DNA from: Enterococcus sp. 9E7_DIV0242
GTDB taxonomy: Bacteria > Bacillota > Bacilli > Lactobacillales > Enterococcaceae
Direction: 5' to 3'
Assembly: GCF_002140975.2 (NCBI RefSeq)
Contig: NZ_CP147247.1
Coordinates: 4,496,001-4,560,000 of the forward strand
DNA: 64,000 nucleotides
Below are positions 1 through 8,821 of this stretch, one piece after another (position 1 is the first letter of the stretch; the number at the start of each line of letters is the position of its first letter). A program made the translations under genes and the position numbers. The notes below the pieces were generated by a model. It was not told the origin of the DNA, made no database searches, and saw only the letters and a list, made by a program, of their open reading frames with translations.

Positions 1-1107
1 GGAAATACCTTTATTGAAAAATTTGAAAGCTATTGCCCTCAATGGCTGGCTGAATCGGGTGATCCAGTTGGACTTCATATAGGAACACTGAACAAAGAAA
101 TGAAAACAATCATGGTCACCTTAGATGTTCGACCAGAAGTTGTTGCTGAAGCTATTGAGAAAAAAGTCGATTTGATCATTGCGAAGCATCCACCGATTTT
201 CCGACCGGCAAAGCGATTAGATACGGATCAACCTCAAACGAAAATGTATGCAGAACTTCTGAAAAACGATATTGCTGTCTTTGCAGCACATACGAATTTA
301 GATATCATCGAAAACGGCTTGAATGACTGGTTTTGCGACTATTTAGGTATTCATGACACCACTTATTTAACGAAAACACACACCGTACCCTATAAAAAAT
401 TAGCGGTGTTTGTTCCGGTTGATGACGCTAGTGAAATGCGGGCCGCGTTGGGAGAAGCAGGTGCCGGGACGCAAGGTGATTACAGAAATACCAGTTACTC
501 TTTGATCGGCACCGGTCGATTTACACCAGTTGCCGGAGCAAATCCAGCAATTGGGACCCTTGATAAGGAAGAACAAGTTCAAGAGGCGAAGATCGAAGTG
601 ATTTTTCCTGAAACCTTGGAAAAAGCAGTGCTGTCTGCGATGTTAGCAGCACATCCTTATGAAGAACCGGCATTTGATGTCTATACGATCGATAATTTAA
701 AAAAGGAGTATGGTTTGGGAAGAATTGGTGATTTGGCCGAACCTGTGAAGCTCTCTACTTTTGTTGAGAAAGTCAAACAAACCTTTTCATTGGAGGGCTT
801 ACGATTGGTCGCTGAGGATGAAGAAAAGGAAATCCAGCGCGTAGCAATTTGCGGTGGCAGCGGTGAGAAGTTTTATAAAGATGCATTGGGGAAAGGTGCC
901 GATGTTTATATTACTGGTGATGTCTATTATCATACGGCACATGATATGGAAGCAGAAGGCCTGACCGTGATCGATCCGGGCCATCATATTGAAGAATTGT
1001 GTATGCCTGAGTTGGTCAAACTATTCAATCAATGGAAAAAGGTCTATAATTGGGATGTAACGTTTATACAGTCTGAAACAAATACGAATCCATTTAAATT
1101 TAGATAG
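1..1107 (+). CDS. YqfO/Nif3-like dinuclear metal-centre protein (5' truncated by window)
   Basis: The frame is already open at base 1, so the true start lies upstream; 368 residues are visible. Nif3/YqfO proteins are hexameric dinuclear metal-binding proteins of uncertain biochemical role (GTP cyclohydrolase I type 2 homologues). The N-terminal half has GDPVGLHIG and the metal-site AKHPPIF and AAHTNLD segments. A PII-like insert of roughly 100 residues sits in the middle, as in the long YqfO form. The C-terminal half carries ITGDVYYH and the metal-binding GHHIEE motif. Peptidase T follows after 11 nt, so the two are probably co-transcribed. The family call is firm; the function is not. Confidence 0.93.
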   Translation, partial: GNTFIEKFESYCPQWLAESGDPVGLHIGTLNKEMKTIMVTLDVRPEVVAEAIEKKVDLIIAKHPPIFRPAKRLDTDQPQTKMYAELLKNDIAVFAAHTNLDIIENGLNDWFCDYLGIHDTTYLTKTHTVPYKKLAVFVPVDDASEMRAALGEAGAGTQGDYRNTSYSLIGTGRFTPVAGANPAIGTLDKEEQVQEAKIEVIFPETLEKAVLSAMLAAHPYEEPAFDVYTIDNLKKEYGLGRIGDLAEPVKLSTFVEKVKQTFSLEGLRLVAEDEEKEIQRVAICGGSGEKFYKDALGKGADVYITGDVYYHTAHDMEAEGLTVIDPGHHIEELCMPELVKLFNQWKKVYNWDVTFIQSETNTNPFKFR

Positions 1108-1118
1108 GAGTAATTAAG

Positions 1119-2348
1119 ATGTACGAAAATTTATTGCCTCGATTTTTAAGCTATGTAAAAACAGAAACTCGGTCAAACCCAAAGAGCACGACCACTCCCT
1201 CAACAGAAACGCAGATTGCTTTTGCGCAGACACTGAAAAAGGAATTGGAAGAGTTGGGGATGTCTGATGTTTTCTATAATGAAAGCAACGGTTTTGTTAT
1301 CGCGACATTGCCGGCGAATACGGAGAAGTCTGTGCGCACGATTGGCTTTATCGCTCATATGGACACAGCCGATTTCAATGCAGAAAATGTTCATCCGCAA
1401 ATCGTGGAAAACTACGATGGGGAGTCAACAATCAAGCTAGACAAGGATGGCAAGTACACATTAAATACTAAGGACTTTCCAAATTTAAAAAATTATGCTG
1501 GGCAAACATTGATTACAACGGATGGAACAACACTTCTAGGTGCTGATGATAAATCAGGAATTGCTGAAATCATGACAGCTATGGAGATTCTTATTAAGAA
1601 TCCATCGATTGAACATGGCACGATTCGTGTTGCTTTTGGTCCGGATGAAGAAATCGGCGTAGGTGCGGATAAATTTGATGTTGCACAATTCAATGTTGAT
1701 TTTGCATACACTATGGATGGTGGTCCAGTTGGCGAATTGCAGTATGAGACATTCAATGCTGCACAAGCAGAAATCACTTTTTATGGAAAGAATGTGCATC
1801 CGGGAACGGCTAAAAATACAATGATCAATGCACTGCAATTGGCGAATGATTTTCATAATCTGTTGCCGGCAGATGAGGTTCCGGAAAAAACAGAGGGCTA
1901 TGAAGGATTTTTCCACTTGTTCTCTTTAGCTGGGACACCGGAAGAAGCATCGGCAACGTACATCATTCGAGATCACGATAAAAGTAAATTTGAAGAACGT
2001 AAACAGCAAATCACAGATATCCAAGAGAAGATGAATGCAGCGTTTGATCAAGAACGGATTGCTGTGAATATGTTCGATCAGTATTATAATATGAAAGAGA
2101 TCATTGAGAAGGATATGAGCATTGTTGAATTAGCTAAAAATGCCATGATCGCTTTGAGTATCAAGCCATTGATCGAACCGATTCGTGGTGGAACGGATGG
2201 TTCTAAAATTTCTTATTTAGGAACACCAACGCCCAATATTTTTGCTGGTGGCGAAAATATGCATGGCCGTTTTGAGTTTGTTTCCTTACAAGCGATGGAA
2301 AAAGCGACAGATGTGATTGTGAAGATCGCTGAGTTAAACGCAAAATAA
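1119..2348 (+). CDS. pepT: Peptidase T (tripeptide aminopeptidase, M20 family)
   Basis: PepT is a cytoplasmic zinc aminopeptidase that removes the N-terminal residue from tripeptides in peptide catabolism. The 409-residue length is normal for the family. Metal ligands can be seen: H80 and D82 in AHMDTAD, the bridging acid in [12 protein letters not shown], the catalytic/ligand pair in [10 protein letters not shown], and a C-terminal GGTDGS / ENMHGR region. The dimerisation (lid) domain occupies the middle third. The start is an ATG behind TAGGAG. It follows the Nif3-like gene closely and ends before a strong hairpin with a T-run. Confidence 0.96.
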   Translation: MYENLLPRFLSYVKTETRSNPKSTTTPSTETQIAFAQTLKKELEELGMSDVFYNESNGFVIATLPANTEKSVRTIGFIAHMDTADFNAENVHPQIVENYDGESTIKLDKDGKYTLNTKDFPNLKNYAGQTLITTDGTTLLGADDKSGIAEIMTAMEILIKNPSIEHGTIRVAFGPDEEIGVGADKFDVAQFNVDFAYTMDGGPVGELQYETFNAAQAEITFYGKNVHPGTAKNTMINALQLANDFHNLLPADEVPEKTEGYEGFFHLFSLAGTPEEASATYIIRDHDKSKFEERKQQITDIQEKMNAAFDQERIAVNMFDQYYNMKEIIEKDMSIVELAKNAMIALSIKPLIEPIRGGTDGSKISYLGTPTPNIFAGGENMHGRFEFVSLQAMEKATDVIVKIAELNAK

Positions 2349-2364
2349 TTTGAAACATAGAGAT

Positions 2365-2408
2365 AGGCTGGAGCTGACTGATTTGGATTGCTCCAGCCTG
2401 CCCTTTTT
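2365..2408 (+). terminator. Intrinsic terminator after pepT
   Basis: A perfect 10-bp stem (AGGCTGGAGC at 2365-2374 with GCTCCAGCCT at 2390-2399) is followed by CCCTTTTTCT. It lies between the pepT stop and the ribosome-binding site of the lipid kinase. Confidence 0.85.
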
Positions 2409-2426
2409 CTGAGAGGAGAGAGTCAT

Positions 2427-3332
2427 ATGAAGAAATTCATGGTATTGTTCAATAATACCTCCGGTAATGACGAAGGACAGAAGCTTGCTGAACGATTCAA
2501 AGAATATGCTGAAGATAAAGACGACAATCTGACCTGTGATCTTCAAGAAATTGGTCCGGATATTGATGATCAAGAAGCGGTTGAAGCAGCAAGAGAAAAG
2601 AAAATCGATAGTCTGATCATTATTGGCGGAGACGGAACAATCAATCGAATGACGGCGGCATTCAAGGATGATTTGTCGCATTTGACTGTTGGAATATTAC
2701 CCGGTGGTACAGTCAATAATGTAGCACAGGCGCTCAATATCCCTGCAGATTTTGAAAAAGCAGCAGCGATTATACTACAAGGGCATACTCGAGGTGTTGA
2801 CTATGGTCTGATTGGGCAGCAACATAGTATCGTCAGCACAATGACCATTGGTATTTTGGCAGATACAGCTGCACGCATTACTCAGAAGGAAAAGCAAAAG
2901 TATGGTAAACTAATCTTTATCAGAAATTTTTTCAAGTTGTTGATAAAAAAGAAACGATACGATTTGGATATCGTGGTCGATAACGAGCGCTGGCAAGGAA
3001 AAACACAGCTTTTGGCATTATTGATGACAAATTCTGTTGGCGGTTATCGAAATTTTGATGCTTCTGCCAAACCAGACGATGGTCTGTTTCATCTAATTAT
3101 CTTATCCCATATCAACTCATTTCGTCTAATTTTTTATTTACCGAAAATCATGCTTGGAAAAGTCAATGAGCTACCGGATATTGATTATTTGACAGGGACA
3201 AAGATAACGATAAAAAGCAGAAAAAATGAAAAAGTTGGGACCAGGGTAGACGGAGATCCATGTGATGATTTGCCGGTAGAACTGGTAATGGTCAAAAAAG
3301 GGCTATCGATATTTGCACCGGAAGAGACTTGA
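2427..3332 (+). CDS. Diacylglycerol kinase family lipid kinase (YegS/DagK type)
   Basis: This 301-residue protein belongs to the DAGK catalytic-domain family, which phosphorylates lipid substrates such as diacylglycerol at the inner face of the membrane. The nucleotide-binding IIGGDGTINR lies near residue 65-75 and GILPGGTVNN follows. The C-terminal beta-sandwich typical of YegS/DgkB is present and ends with GTRVDGDPC. The ATG at 2427 is preferred over an in-frame start 39 nt upstream because GAGAGGAGAG precedes it at normal distance. The exact lipid substrate cannot be told from the sequence. A DUF1294 gene and a flippase-like gene follow, so a membrane-lipid context is plausible. Confidence 0.88.
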   Translation: MKKFMVLFNNTSGNDEGQKLAERFKEYAEDKDDNLTCDLQEIGPDIDDQEAVEAAREKKIDSLIIIGGDGTINRMTAAFKDDLSHLTVGILPGGTVNNVAQALNIPADFEKAAAIILQGHTRGVDYGLIGQQHSIVSTMTIGILADTAARITQKEKQKYGKLIFIRNFFKLLIKKKRYDLDIVVDNERWQGKTQLLALLMTNSVGGYRNFDASAKPDDGLFHLIILSHINSFRLIFYLPKIMLGKVNELPDIDYLTGTKITIKSRKNEKVGTRVDGDPCDDLPVELVMVKKGLSIFAPEET

Positions 3333-3387
3333 GCCCCAAACATCACTTTCTATGATCCTCCGCAGATCAGAGGAAAGCGAGGAAATT

Positions 3388-3678
3388 ATGATAACTGAAC
3401 GTTTAAACGAACTATTCTGGATTTATTTAATAGGAATCAATTTGTATACACTGATCTTGATGTTTTATGATAAGAGACAAGCTAAAAAGGGAGAGTGGCG
3501 AATTCCTGAAAAGCAGATTCTTTTTGCAGGGATTCTTGGTGGAGGTCCAATTGGATTGGTCAGTCAACGCCTGTTTCGCCACAAGACGAAGAAACCGAAA
3601 TTCTATGTTGCCTTTATTATTGGAAGTGTTGTCTTTTTTGGGATTCTTTATTTCTATTTCACTAATTATCGTCATTAA
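3388..3678 (+). CDS. DUF1294 domain small membrane protein
   Basis: The 96-residue protein has two or three hydrophobic segments around the DUF1294 signature: YDKRQAKKGEWRIPE, then a Gly-rich LGGGPIGL and the basic FRHKTKKPKF. DUF1294 proteins are widespread, membrane-embedded and of unknown function. The ATG at 3388 follows GAGGAAATT; a longer in-frame start would overlap the kinase and has no ribosome-binding site. It sits 55 nt after the kinase and 11 nt before the flippase-like gene, which suggests one operon. Confidence 0.85.
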   Translation: MITERLNELFWIYLIGINLYTLILMFYDKRQAKKGEWRIPEKQILFAGILGGGPIGLVSQRLFRHKTKKPKFYVAFIIGSVVFFGILYFYFTNYRH

Positions 3679-3689
3679 GGGGAGAGAAG

Positions 3690-4724
3690 ATGAAAAACAA
3701 ACCAAAATTGAAGATTTTTCTGAACATTCTGCTGATGGCAGTCATGATCGGCGTAGTCTTCTATGTGGTGGATAATTCATTGAGCGATATTATGGCTCAA
3801 TTATTGAAAACCAGTGCGGTAGTTGCTGTGATGGTCGTTATATTGGGTGTGATTTATCAGTTTGTTGAAGGGCAATCGATTCAGGAAATAGTAAGGAGCT
3901 TCGAGCCGAAGTTTACAATGACAGATGGATTTTTTGCTTCTTGTTATGTGGCTTTTTATCGGATTGTTTCTTTTGGAACGGGGACGCTTGTTTCTGAGGT
4001 TCTTTTTTATCGGAAAAAGGGCCTGGCCGTTTCTCAGGGGATGGGTGTAACTGCTCTTCACATGATTATGTATAAGTTAGCAGTCGTTTTTTGGGCAGTG
4101 CTAGGATTGATTACTCAGTTTTCGGCATTGTATAAAAGCTCTCCGCAAATGATTCCATTTATTTTAGCTGGAATGATTATTACTTTTTTGATTATTTTCG
4201 CCATACTTGCTTTGTCCGTCAGTATTCGTCTTCAAGTGATTTTGACTGTCTGGGCAAATAAGTTTATCAAACGTCAAAATCTAAGAGACTGGGTTGATAA
4301 ATGCAATATTCAGATTTATTCATTAAGGGATACTGTGCAGACGATCATTAAAGATCGCTCGGCTCTGATTCGAATCTTTCTTTGGAATGTTGCAAAGGTC
4401 TTCATCTGGCTGTTGATTCCTTATGTGGCTTTAGTTGAACAGCACACAACCATTGATTTATTACAGGTGTTGTCTTTTACTAGCTTTTCTATCGTTTTAG
4501 CCGGTGTGATTCCCACACCAGCCGGGATCGGTTCATTTGAGTTTGTCTATTTGCTCTTGTTCAAGCCATTAGTTGGTACAGTCGATGCAGTGTCTTCTTT
4601 ACTGCTTTATCGTTTCAGTAGCTTTGTCTTGCCATTTTTGATTGGGATGGTTTATGTCATGCAATTAAAGCGTAAGGAAATAAAAGAAGAAATTATTGCT
4701 GTACGAGAAGAGTCGGCTGAGTGA
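3690..4724 (+). CDS. Flippase-like / lysylphosphatidylglycerol synthase TM-domain protein (UPF0104, YbhN family)
   Basis: The 344-residue integral membrane protein has about eight predicted transmembrane segments and the family motif near GVIPTPAGIGSFEF, which is typical of the MprF N-terminal flippase domain and YbhN-type proteins. It lacks the soluble aminoacyl-transfer domain of MprF, so it is unlikely to synthesise lysyl-PG by itself. Related proteins are associated with phospholipid or glycolipid translocation. It starts at an ATG behind GGGGAGAG and closes the lipid kinase-DUF1294 cluster. Confidence 0.85.
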   Translation: MKNKPKLKIFLNILLMAVMIGVVFYVVDNSLSDIMAQLLKTSAVVAVMVVILGVIYQFVEGQSIQEIVRSFEPKFTMTDGFFASCYVAFYRIVSFGTGTLVSEVLFYRKKGLAVSQGMGVTALHMIMYKLAVVFWAVLGLITQFSALYKSSPQMIPFILAGMIITFLIIFAILALSVSIRLQVILTVWANKFIKRQNLRDWVDKCNIQIYSLRDTVQTIIKDRSALIRIFLWNVAKVFIWLLIPYVALVEQHTTIDLLQVLSFTSFSIVLAGVIPTPAGIGSFEFVYLLLFKPLVGTVDAVSSLLLYRFSSFVLPFLIGMVYVMQLKRKEIKEEIIAVREESAE

Positions 4725-4834
4725 ACAGTTTGATGAAAAATGGAGTATTTAAGCAACTATTGCTAATGTTTCACTGGGGTCGTTAACAGAACAGAATGCT
4801 TTAAGTCAAACGATGGTTTTAACCAACGAACTGT

Positions 4835-4878
4835 CAGTTTTCCAGTTACTATCATGGGAAACTGGCTTATTTTATTTT
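4835..4878 (+). terminator. Probable intrinsic terminator after the flippase-like gene
   Basis: An imperfect stem (CAGTTTTCC with GGGAAACTGG) leads into a T-rich run (TTATTTTATTTTTG). It is weaker than the other terminators here. Confidence 0.45.
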
Positions 4879-4926
4879 TGATTAATCGTTCAGCTTTATA
4901 GAAAACGCCCTACGGAGAATTTCAAA

Positions 4927-4956
4927 TTGTTCTAAGCAAATATGATGTGTTATACT
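4927..4956 (+). promoter_or_regulatory. Sigma-A promoter of the thiamine operon
   Basis: A -35 TTGTTC (4927-4932), an 18-nt spacer and a -10 TATACT (4951-4956) sit about 10 nt upstream of the TPP aptamer. The positions are read directly; promoter activity is inferred. Confidence 0.6.
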
Positions 4957-4965
4957 ATTAGACAT

Positions 4966-5047
4966 ACTAGGGGAGTCATTATGACTGAGATGTTCAATTG
5001 AACGGACCCTTTGAACCTGTGAGTTGAGACTCGCGTAGGGAAGTAGT
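4966..5047 (+). promoter_or_regulatory. TPP riboswitch (thi box)
   Basis: The conserved thi-box pieces occur in order: CTAGGGGAGTC, the GACTGAGA element, ACCCTTTGAACCTG and the closing GCGTAGGGAAG. TPP binding to this aptamer normally lowers expression of thiamine genes. A terminator lies 25 nt downstream (5072-5116), which fits transcription attenuation of tenA-thiM-thiD-thiE. Confidence 0.96.
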
Positions 5048-5071
5048 CTAAGGAATAGAGTGAATATTTCC

Positions 5072-5116
5072 GACTCTTCAAATGGTTCAATGACCTATTT
5101 GAAGAGTCTTTTTCTA
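5072..5116 (+). terminator. Riboswitch expression-platform terminator
   Basis: A perfect 12-bp stem (GACTCTTCAAAT at 5072-5083 with ATTTGAAGAGTC at 5097-5108) is followed by TTTTTCTATTTTTT. It lies between the thi box and tenA, so it is most likely the regulated terminator. Confidence 0.88.
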
Positions 5117-5158
5117 TTTTTTCGGCTTTCTTCTCAAAAAAATATGAGGAGGAACATC

Positions 5159-5842
5159 ATGAGCTTTACAACAGAAGCACGAGCAGCTGCAGAAGAGCTG
5201 TGGGAGAAAAGTAAGAAACACGCGTTTATTCAAGAAATACAGGACGGGACTTTGTCACCAGCAGTTTTTCGTTATTATTTGCTGCAGGACCGCTATTATT
5301 TGGAGCAGTTTGCGAAAATTCATCAAAAGGCAGCCGAACTTGCTACTTTAGAAGAGGAGAAGCAGCTTTTCCTAGCAGGAGTAACAGGATTAGAAGAAGC
5401 AGAAATAGCTGTTCGAGAAGGTTTTTTCAAGGAGTTGGGTATTTCAGAGGAAGAGATTGCTGCAGTTCCCATTGCGCCAACAGCCTACCATTACACAACT
5501 CATATGTATAGTGAGTTGCTATCTGGAAGTACGGCACGAACAGCTGCCGCCCTTCTTCCCTGTTATTGGTTGTATCAGGAAATTGGTGAATATTTGATAG
5601 AAAGCGGTTCCTCACATCCGTTGTATCAGCGGTGGATCGAGACCTATGATAGTGAAGGGTACAAAGAAGCAGTCACAAGACAACGAGAATTGACTGATCG
5701 GCTGGCTCAATCAGCAACTGCAAAAGAGCGTCAGGCGATGCTACAAGGATTTTTGGTTAGTAGCTATCAGGAATGGAAATTCTGGGAAATGGCTTATGTG
5801 CAGGAAAAATGGGAGGACAGCTCATGTATCCATATCAGTTGA
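5159..5842 (+). CDS. tenA: Aminopyrimidine aminohydrolase / thiaminase II TenA
   Basis: TenA hydrolyses aminopyrimidine breakdown products of thiamine to HMP, feeding ThiD. The 227-residue protein has the all-helical TenA fold signatures, the catalytic Cys at residue 135 (LLPCYWLYQEIG) and the C-terminal EWKFWEMA with the conserved Glu. The ATG at 5159 follows a perfect GAGGAGG; a longer frame would run through the riboswitch terminator and is rejected. It is the first gene after the TPP riboswitch and overlaps thiM by 19 nt. Confidence 0.95.
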   Translation: MSFTTEARAAAEELWEKSKKHAFIQEIQDGTLSPAVFRYYLLQDRYYLEQFAKIHQKAAELATLEEEKQLFLAGVTGLEEAEIAVREGFFKELGISEEEIAAVPIAPTAYHYTTHMYSELLSGSTARTAAALLPCYWLYQEIGEYLIESGSSHPLYQRWIETYDSEGYKEAVTRQRELTDRLAQSATAKERQAMLQGFLVSSYQEWKFWEMAYVQEKWEDSSCIHIS

Positions 5843-6630
5843 TTGAGGAGATACGCAAACAAAATCCTTTGATCCACAACATCACGAATATCGTCGTTGC
5901 CAACGATTCAGCCAATGGGCTTTTAGCAATTGGTGCTTCACCATTTATGTCGAGTGCACCTGAGGAAATGGAAGAAGTTGCGGCTCTTGCGTCTGCAACG
6001 GTTCTTAATACAGGCACATTATCTGCCGAACAGCTGGAGGCAATGCGTCTAGTCGGTAAACGAGCAAACGAGTTAGGAAAGCCAGTGGTGATCGATCCAG
6101 TGGGCGTGGGTGCGACAACCTTTAGAAAAAGAGAAATCGGCCGTTTACTGACAGAAATAAATCCAACATTGATTCGAGGAAACGCCGGAGAAATTGCCGC
6201 ATTGGCTGATATTGAGTGGCAAAGCAAAGGTGTAGATGCAGGCAAAGGCTCAGCAGATCTTGTTATGGCTGCGGAAATCACAGCGAAAAAATATCAGACG
6301 ATTGTTTCAGTTAGTGGTGAAACAGATATCGTCACAGATGGGACAACAACGTATTTTGTGGACAATGGCACGCCATTTTTCACTGCAATGACTGGCGCCG
6401 GGTGCTTGCTTTCTTGTGTATGTGGTGCATTTCTAGCAGCGGATGCCACTAAAAGTCTGGAAGCTGTCGTAGTTGCGAATTGCAGCTATGCGATCGCGGG
6501 AGAAGTAGCTGCTGCTGATTTGAATGGACTGTCGGTAGGATCATTTAGAACCAACTTGTTAGATATCCTATCACAAATAGATAGTAAAAGAATGAAGCAG
6601 GATGCAAAAATCAGGAGGAAAGCTAAATGA
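5824..6630 (+). CDS. thiM: Hydroxyethylthiazole kinase ThiM
   Basis: ThiM phosphorylates salvaged 4-methyl-5-(2-hydroxyethyl)thiazole. The 268-residue ribokinase-fold protein has the N-terminal NPLIHNITNIVV, the phosphate-binding RGNAGEI and the GAGCLLS active-site loop with Cys194. The ATG at 5824 follows GGGAGG and overlaps the tenA end. The stop overlaps the thiD start by 4 nt, so translation is probably coupled. Confidence 0.96.
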   Translation: MYPYQLIEEIRKQNPLIHNITNIVVANDSANGLLAIGASPFMSSAPEEMEEVAALASATVLNTGTLSAEQLEAMRLVGKRANELGKPVVIDPVGVGATTFRKREIGRLLTEINPTLIRGNAGEIAALADIEWQSKGVDAGKGSADLVMAAEITAKKYQTIVSVSGETDIVTDGTTTYFVDNGTPFFTAMTGAGCLLSCVCGAFLAADATKSLEAVVVANCSYAIAGEVAAADLNGLSVGSFRTNLLDILSQIDSKRMKQDAKIRRKAK

Positions 6631-7439
6631 ATACAACGATACAGGCGTTGACCATCGCTGGGTTTGATAGTGGCGGTGGTGCCGGTCTGCAAGCGGATAT
6701 AAAAACATTTCAAGAACGTATGGTTTTTGGCACATCTGTTTTGACTGCTTTACCGATTCAAAATACCCAAGGGGTGCAATCGGTTTATGACATTCCCATT
6801 GCGGCAATATCAGATCAACTACAGGTGATTGCTGAGGATTTTTCGATTCAAGCAGTTAAGACAGGCATGCTTTTTACAGAAGAGATCATTCGATTAGTAG
6901 CAGCATTTTTAAGACAGAACCATTTTGGTCCTTTGGTCATTGACCCAGTCATGGTTGCTAAGAGCGGTCATGCATTGTTGAAGGACTCAGCTGTACGTGC
7001 TTTGATTGAAGAGCTGCTGCCGCTTGCTGCGGTTGTGACACCCAACATTCCGGAAGCAGAAGTTATTACAGGGATGGCGATTACGACTAAATCTGATATG
7101 ATGGAAGCGGGAAAGAAAATACAGGCATTGGGTGCGAAGCATGTTGTGGTCAAAGGTGGTCATCATATTGAGGGACAAGAATCTTCGGATATGCTGCTGC
7201 TTTCCTCTGGAGAAGTTGAGTGGTTATCTACTGAGAGAATACAAACGAAAAACACCCATGGAACGGGCTGCACTTTTTCCGCTTGTATTACTGCTGAGCT
7301 TGCAAAAGGGACAGCTGTTAAAGAAGCCGTTCATATCGGAAAAGCATTTATTCAAGCAGCAATCTCTGATGGTATTGATGTTGGTCTTGGGAATGGTCCA
7401 ACAAATCATTGGGCCTATCGGAAGGTAGAAAAACTATGA
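6627..7439 (+). CDS. thiD: Hydroxymethylpyrimidine / phosphomethylpyrimidine kinase ThiD
   Basis: ThiD converts HMP to HMP-P and then HMP-PP, the pyrimidine half of thiamine phosphate. The 270-residue protein shows AGFDSGGGAGLQADIKTF at the N-terminus, VKTGMLF, VIDPVMVAKSG, TPNIPEAE and the anion-hole NTHGTGCTFSACI. ATGA overlaps join it to thiM upstream and thiE downstream. The pathway context (TenA and ThiM present, no ThiC or ThiG in the window) points to salvage. Confidence 0.96.
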   Translation: MNTTIQALTIAGFDSGGGAGLQADIKTFQERMVFGTSVLTALPIQNTQGVQSVYDIPIAAISDQLQVIAEDFSIQAVKTGMLFTEEIIRLVAAFLRQNHFGPLVIDPVMVAKSGHALLKDSAVRALIEELLPLAAVVTPNIPEAEVITGMAITTKSDMMEAGKKIQALGAKHVVVKGGHHIEGQESSDMLLLSSGEVEWLSTERIQTKNTHGTGCTFSACITAELAKGTAVKEAVHIGKAFIQAAISDGIDVGLGNGPTNHWAYRKVEKL

Positions 7440-8074
7440 GGAATCCAACGACGTATCTACCTATTTATTTAATTGCCGGTACACAGGATATCGTTGAAGG
7501 AACCCTACCTGAACTACTTGAACAAGCTTTGCAAGCGGGAATCACGTGTTTTCAATTGCGGGAAAAAGGGCTGGGAAGTCTCGAAGATAGCAAGTCACGC
7601 AGAAGCTTAGCCATTGATTGTCAGAAGCTTTGTCGTAGCTATGACGTCCCGTTTATTATCAATGATGATGTAGCATTGGCTCTAGACATAGGAGCTGATG
7701 GTGTCCATGTTGGGCAAGACGATCAGGCAATTGATGAGGTACTGGGTTTGTTTCCCAATAAAATCGTAGGTCTATCTTGCTATGATGAGAAAGAGATTGA
7801 GTTGGCGAATCAATTAGTGGGAATCAGTTATTATGGAATTGGACCAGTCTTCGGTACGATATCAAAAGCGGATGCCAAGCCACCGATTGGAGTGGAGAGA
7901 CTAGCTGAGCTTGCCAAGCGATCTAAGAGACCGGCTGTTGCAATTGGCGGTATCAGTACAGAAAATTTCAAGGAGATTCAAACAACCACTGTTGCCGGTT
8001 GCGCTGTGATTTCTGCAATCACAAGATCCGCAGATTTAACTGATACAATAAAAAGATTAACAATAGGAGGTTAG
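7436..8074 (+). CDS. thiE: Thiamine-phosphate synthase ThiE
   Basis: ThiE joins HMP-PP and thiazole phosphate to give thiamine phosphate. The 212-residue TIM-barrel protein has QLREKG, the diphosphate/Mg site IINDDVALALDIGADGVHVG, GPVFGT and the C-terminal AIGGIS phosphate-binding loop. The ATG at 7436 overlaps the thiD stop and has GGAAGG upstream; an earlier in-frame start at 7409 lies inside thiD and is less likely. Confidence 0.95.
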   Translation: MRNPTTYLPIYLIAGTQDIVEGTLPELLEQALQAGITCFQLREKGLGSLEDSKSRRSLAIDCQKLCRSYDVPFIINDDVALALDIGADGVHVGQDDQAIDEVLGLFPNKIVGLSCYDEKEIELANQLVGISYYGIGPVFGTISKADAKPPIGVERLAELAKRSKRPAVAIGGISTENFKEIQTTTVAGCAVISAITRSADLTDTIKRLTIGG

Positions 8075-8077
8075 AAA

Positions 8078-8512
8078 ATGGAACATCATGGAAGCTGTCT
8101 ATGCGGTAGCGTAAGTTTCACAATCAAACATGCCGATCCAGATGTATCTGCTTGTCATTGTGGAATGTGTAGGAAGTGGACGGCTGGACCGTTATTATCG
8201 ATTGATGCAGGACATTCAGAAAATGTTCTTTTCGAAGGGATAGAGCACATTGGGCGATATCGCTCGTCTGAATGGGCAGAACGAGGCTTTTGCAAAAATT
8301 GTGGTTCTTCTTTGTTTTATCACGGTTTGGATGATGATAGCTACTATATTCCCATCGATTTGCTGGATACAGTCAATCAAGCTCAGCTAACATTGGAAAT
8401 CATGTATGATAACAAACCAGCCTATTACAGCTTCAGTAATCAGACCGAAAAAATGACAGAAGCTCAGGTTTATCAACAGTTTGTAGAGGATACAACGAGC
8501 ACAGAAAAATAG
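8078..8512 (+). CDS. GFA-family (glutathione-dependent formaldehyde-activating enzyme/CENP-V fold) zinc protein
   Basis: The 144-residue protein has the full cysteine set of the GFA fold: GSCLCGSVSF, ACHCGMCRKW and FCKNCGSSLF, expected to bind one or two zinc ions. The family is named after a formaldehyde-glutathione adduct enzyme, but most members have unknown substrates. It starts 3 nt after the thiE stop behind AGGAGG, so it is almost certainly in the TPP-controlled transcript. A role in thiamine metabolism is only suggested by this position. Confidence 0.87.
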   Translation: MEHHGSCLCGSVSFTIKHADPDVSACHCGMCRKWTAGPLLSIDAGHSENVLFEGIEHIGRYRSSEWAERGFCKNCGSSLFYHGLDDDSYYIPIDLLDTVNQAQLTLEIMYDNKPAYYSFSNQTEKMTEAQVYQQFVEDTTSTEK

Positions 8513-8821
8513 AATGTTTTATCTATGTCAACTAAATTAGAAAAATGAATATATCATGAGAATGAAAAAGTGGACAAACCTTGCTAAACAGAAGGTTTAT
8601 CCGCTTTTTTCTGTTATGCAAATGAATAATTATAAACAAAGGATAGAAAATGATGGCGAAATGATAATAAATAATCAGATATTTTAAGAGAACAATTGAG
8701 TTCACTGGAAAAACGAGTATGATAATACTATTGAAAATGGATTTAAAACAGAGAAACTGAGTCTGAAAGACGGAATGCCATTATTCATGATGTGTTTATT
8801 TCAATCAAAGGAAGTGTTTTT
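8513..8821 (+). other. Intergenic region before the APC permease
   Basis: After the operon terminator the stretch is AT-rich. A possible promoter (TTGAGT near 8697, TATGAT near 8719) lies about 100 nt before the permease start, leaving a long 5' leader. I see no riboswitch and no credible small ORF. Confidence 0.4.
8572..8610 (+). terminator. Terminator of the thiamine operon
   Basis: An 11-bp stem with one mismatch (GGACAAACCTT at 8572-8582, AAGGTTTATCC at 8592-8602) is followed by GCTTTTTT. Confidence 0.85.
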
